Shown here: positions 38,047-40,760 of the stretch, one piece after another
Layout: every line of letters starts with the position of its first letter
How positions within the stretch are numbered: the stretch's first letter is position 1
Assembly (NCBI RefSeq): GCF_012650175.1
Contig: NZ_JAAILI010000041.1
Coordinates: 1-40,760, forward strand
Source: Sphingomonas sp. S2M10
GTDB lineage: Bacteria; Pseudomonadota; Alphaproteobacteria; Sphingomonadales; Sphingomonadaceae
Direction: 5' to 3'
Length of the DNA stretch: 40,760 nucleotides
The notes under the pieces: model-generated
What the model was told of the DNA's origin: nothing
The model's database searches: none
What the model saw: only the letters and a program-made list of their open reading frames with translations
Program-made: the position numbers and the translations under genes

Positions 38047-39843
38047 TCACCCGATCGGCGCGCACTTGGCTTCCAGCCAGGCGCGCTCGTCGCCGTCCAG
38101 CTGCGGGCCGACGATCGCCAGCACCTCGGCATGATAGGCATCCAGCCACGCGCGCTCCTCGGGCGTGAGCAGTTCGGGGAGGATCAGGCTGCGCTCGATC
38201 GGGGCGAAGGTGAGCGTCTCGAACGCCAGCATCGGCTTGTCGCCGCCGGGGATCGTCCGTTCGATGATGTGGACCAGATTCTCGATGCGAATGCCGTATT
38301 CGCCCGCCTTGTAGTAGCCGGGCTCGTTCGAGAGGAACATGCCCGCCCGCAGCGGCTCCAGCGCCTGTCCGCCGGGATAGGAAGGCGGGGCGATGCGCTG
38401 CGGGCCTTCGTGGACCGAGAGATAGGCGCCGACGCCGTGGCCGGTGCCATGGGCGAAGTCGAGGCCCGCTTCCCAAAGCGGCCGCCGCGCGAAGCCGTCG
38501 ATCTGCGCGCCGGTGGTGCCGTCCGGGAAGATCGCGGTAGCGATGGCGATATGGCCCTTGAGCACGCGGGTGAAGCGGTCCTTCATCTCGTGGCTCGCTT
38601 CGCCGACCGGCATCACGCGGGTCACGTCGGTGGTGCCGTCGCCGTACTGGCCGCCGGAATCGATCAGGAACAGCTGGCCGCGCTCGATGCTCAGGCTCGA
38701 TTCCTCGGTGACCTTGTAGTGCGGGATCGCGCCATTGGGGCCGGTGGCGGAGATGGTGTCGAACGACAGGTCCTTGAGCCGACCCGTCGCCTCGCGGAAA
38801 TCGCGCAGCTTGTCGGCGGCGGACATCTCGGTGAGGCCGCCCTGCGGCGCGGTTTCCTCGAACCATTTGAGGAAGCGGCTGAGCGCGGCGCCGTCGCGGG
38901 CCTGCGCGGCCTTGTGCCCGGCGACCTCGGCCGGGTTCTTGATCGCCTTGGCGAGGATCACCGGGTCGCGCAGCGCGACGACGGTGGCGCCGCCCGCCTC
39001 CAGCGCTTCGAAAATCGCCGAGACCGCCGTGCCCGGGTCCGCCACCACGCGCTTGCCGGCGAATCCCCCCAGAGCGGGCGCGAAGGCCGCGCGATCGTGG
39101 ATGCGCACCGCGTTGCCGAGATGCTGGCGCACCGCGTCGGTCATCTTCTCCGGCGCGACGAAGAGGTCGGCGGTGCCGTCGGCATGGATCACGGTATAGG
39201 CGAGCGCCACCGGCGTGTGGGAGACATCGTCGCCGCGCACGTTGAAGGTCCAGGCGATCGAATCGAGCGCGGCGATCACCACCGCGTCGGCGCCCCGCGC
39301 CTGCAGCCAGTCGGCGATATCGGCGCGCTTGGCGGCGGAGGACTTGCCGGCCAGTGCGTCGTCGAGCACCGCCAGCGGCGCATCGGAGGGGCTGGGCTGT
39401 TCGGCCCAGACGGCGTCGATCGGGTTGCGGGTGACGGGGACGAGCGCGGCGCCCTTTTCGGCCAGCGCCTTGCGGGCCTCCTCCACCCAGGCGCGGGTAT
39501 GCAGCCAGGGATCATAGCCGATGCGACCGCCCTTCGGGGCGTGCGCGCGTAGCCAGTCGGCAATGCTGGTCGCCGGCACGCCGACATATTCCCAGTGATC
39601 GGCGGAGACCTGCTGGCGTACCTGCAGCGTGTAGCGCCCGTCGGTGAAGATCGCGGCCTGCTCGCTCAGCACCACGGCGCTGCCGGCCGAACCCTGAAAG
39701 CCGGTGAGCCACGCCAGACGCTGGGCATATTCGCCGACATATTCGGACATGTGCTCGTCGGTGAGCGGCACGACGAAGCCGTCGAGCGCATCCTGCGCGA
39801 GCTGCGCGCGCAGCGCGGTCAGACGATCGGCATAGCTGGACAT
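38047..39843 (-). CDS. pepP: Xaa-Pro aminopeptidase (aminopeptidase P, M24B)
   Basis: A 598-residue three-domain enzyme of the long APP1-like type, removing N-terminal residues that precede proline. ATG 39843 follows AGGAA and gives MSSYADRLTALRAQ; the frame extending to 40152 has no support. Two creatinase-like N-terminal domains precede the pita-bread domain. Metal ligands are Asp395 and Asp406 (LIDSGGQYGDGTTDVTR), His in HGTGHGVG, and Glu in SNEPGYY and RIENLV. Cytoplasmic, housekeeping. Symbol used by function; E. coli PepP is shorter. Confidence 0.93.
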   Translation of the reverse strand: MSSYADRLTALRAQLAQDALDGFVVPLTDEHMSEYVGEYAQRLAWLTGFQGSAGSAVVLSEQAAIFTDGRYTLQVRQQVSADHWEYVGVPATSIADWLRAHAPKGGRIGYDPWLHTRAWVEEARKALAEKGAALVPVTRNPIDAVWAEQPSPSDAPLAVLDDALAGKSSAAKRADIADWLQARGADAVVIAALDSIAWTFNVRGDDVSHTPVALAYTVIHADGTADLFVAPEKMTDAVRQHLGNAVRIHDRAAFAPALGGFAGKRVVADPGTAVSAIFEALEAGGATVVALRDPVILAKAIKNPAEVAGHKAAQARDGAALSRFLKWFEETAPQGGLTEMSAADKLRDFREATGRLKDLSFDTISATGPNGAIPHYKVTEESSLSIERGQLFLIDSGGQYGDGTTDVTRVMPVGEASHEMKDRFTRVLKGHIAIATAIFPDGTTGAQIDGFARRPLWEAGLDFAHGTGHGVGAYLSVHEGPQRIAPPSYPGGQALEPLRAGMFLSNEPGYYKAGEYGIRIENLVHIIERTIPGGDKPMLAFETLTFAPIERSLILPELLTPEERAWLDAYHAEVLAIVGPQLDGDERAWLEAKCAPIG

Positions 39844-39959
39844 ATGCGTGGTTCCTGCATCTTCGGGGGCGGCGCGGAGCGCGCCGCGGAATGGCCGGTT
39901 TCTGGCCGATGCAGGCAGTTTTGGAAAGGGGCGGGACCGGCGCCCGCCCCTTCGGTCAT

Positions 39960-40286
39960 TCAGCGACGGACGCGCACATAGGTGCAGCGGTTCTTCGCGG
40001 TGATGGTGCGGTCGATCGCGCGGCCGCCCAGCGCACCGGCGACACCACCGGCCGCGGCGCCGAGCAGACCGCCGCCGACCACCGACGGACCGGCGATCGC
40101 GCCGGCGACGCCGCCCGCGATCAGGCCTGCCTCGCCCTTCGACTTGCGGCACTTCTTGACATAGCGATAGTTGCGGCTGGACTTGGACTTGCCTTCGTAG
40201 CGCGACTGGGCGCTGGCGACGCCGATCGGCATCGCGACCGGCATGGCCAGGGCAAAGGCGGCGAGCGCGGCGATTGTCTTACGCAT
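39960..40286 (-). CDS. Exported glycine-zipper protein
   Basis: A 108-residue protein with a signal peptide (MRKTIAALAAFALAMPVAMPIGVASAQ), a basic segment (SRYEGKSKSSRNYRYVKKCRKSKGE) and a glycine zipper (GLIAGGVAGAIAGPSVVGGGLLGAAAGGVAGALGG). The C-terminus RCTYVRVRR supplies a second cysteine that could bridge to the one in KKCRKS. Glycine-zipper 2TM-like proteins are found in the envelope; the function is not known. Confidence 0.8.
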   Translation of the reverse strand: MRKTIAALAAFALAMPVAMPIGVASAQSRYEGKSKSSRNYRYVKKCRKSKGEAGLIAGGVAGAIAGPSVVGGGLLGAAAGGVAGALGGRAIDRTITAKNRCTYVRVRR

Positions 40287-40379
40287 ATTCGGACCCCATC
40301 TTCGGTTCGTGTTCGATGCGCATCAATGTGCCATGCCGCATTTCGGTTGCATGAACCCGCAAGGATCGGGAGGGCCGCG

Positions 40380-40760
40380 GTGATCTCGGGCGGCAGCCGG
40401 GCGCGCGGCGCGGCGGCGGCGATCGCGGTGGAGGCGCTGCTGGCGATGCTGCTGTTCGCCGGACTGCGCGCGCATAGGGCGCCTCGCCACGACCCCGAGG
40501 CCGTGCTGCTGAGCTTCGATGTGCCGCCACCCCCGCCGCCGCCGGCACCGGAACCCGCCAGGCGGCGGGCGGCGCCCAAGGCCGAAGGTGCCTCGGCACC
40601 GCCCAACCGCGTAGCCAGGGCGACCGAGGTCGCTGCACCGCCGCCGCTGGTGGTGCTCCAGCCGCCCCCGCTGGTGACCGCGCCCAAGCCCGCGACCGCC
40701 AGCGACTCGTCGTCCGGCGCAGCGCCGGTGGCGGGGCCGGGGACCGGTGCGGGCGGGGAG
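40380..40760 (+). CDS. TonB-like energy transducer, N-terminal part (runs off the window)
   Basis: An open frame from GTG 40380, with GGGAGGG five bases upstream, continues for 127 codons to the right edge without a stop. A short basic N-terminus is followed by one membrane anchor (AAIAVEALLAMLLFAGL, about residues 12-28) and a long Pro/Ala-rich segment (SFDVPPPPPPPAPEPARRR ...). This is the layout of TonB-family proteins that span the periplasm to drive TonB-dependent receptors. The receptor-contacting C-terminal domain lies outside the window, so the identity is provisional. Confidence 0.65.
   Translation, partial: MISGGSRARGAAAAIAVEALLAMLLFAGLRAHRAPRHDPEAVLLSFDVPPPPPPPAPEPARRRAAPKAEGASAPPNRVARATEVAAPPPLVVLQPPPLVTAPKPATASDSSSGAAPVAGPGTGAGGE

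Overview
The window is about 41 kb of GC-rich DNA, densely packed and full of 4-nt ATGA/GTGA gene overlaps. Gene content and style point to a Sphingomonas-like alphaproteobacterium: a cysteine-free L36, a GreA/B-like factor behind an aldo/keto reductase, alphaproteobacterial-type tRNA-Thr(GGT), many composite GC-rich intergenic palindromes, and a carbohydrate locus like those of plant-associated bacteria. The taxonomic call is inference.

Left part (1-12 kb) is mostly housekeeping: a lipoprotein/M14 carboxypeptidase/GNAT operon, L36 and a HAD phosphatase, a large MHYT-PAS-GGDEF-EAL c-di-GMP protein, threonine synthase with an rRNA-type methyltransferase, a YghZ-like aldo/keto reductase with a Gre factor, a fumarylacetoacetate-hydrolase-family enzyme and a small unknown protein. 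From 12 to 18.8 kb lies a complete RND efflux system (adaptor, pump, outer-membrane channel) with a divergent TetR repressor and a clear operator between them. It is followed by lutABC (18.8-21.6 kb), which oxidises L-lactate to pyruvate, and by a DUF4262 gene of lower GC bracketed by two direct copies of a palindromic repeat.

The most interesting part is 22.4-37.4 kb. A minus-strand operon encodes the oxidative, non-phosphorylating L-fucose pathway: 2-keto-3-deoxy-L-fuconate dehydrogenase, L-fuconate dehydratase, L-fucose dehydrogenase and a FucP permease, facing a divergent IclR regulator. Next come a tiny membrane protein and a Tat-type esterase, then a plus-strand run of exported glycosidases: GH74 endo-xyloglucanase, GH35 beta-galactosidase, GH31 alpha-xylosidase with a PA14 insert, and GH29 alpha-L-fucosidase. 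Together these look like a fucosylated-xyloglucan utilisation locus. The backbone is cut by GH74, the side chains are trimmed by GH29, GH35 and GH31, and acetyl groups may be removed by the esterase. Released fucose would enter by FucP and be oxidised to 2,4-diketo-3-deoxy-L-fuconate. The FAH-family enzyme at 10.7 kb is a good candidate to split that into pyruvate and L-lactate, and LutABC could consume the lactate. L-fuconolactonase, a TonB-dependent xyloglucan transporter and xylose catabolism genes are not in the window. A LacI-type operator between the esterase and GH74, closely resembling the xylose operator I recall from Caulobacter, suggests control by a xyloglucan-derived sugar.

The right end (37.4-40.8 kb) has tRNA-Thr(GGT), a small charged protein, aminopeptidase P, a glycine-zipper protein and the start of a TonB-like protein that runs off the window.
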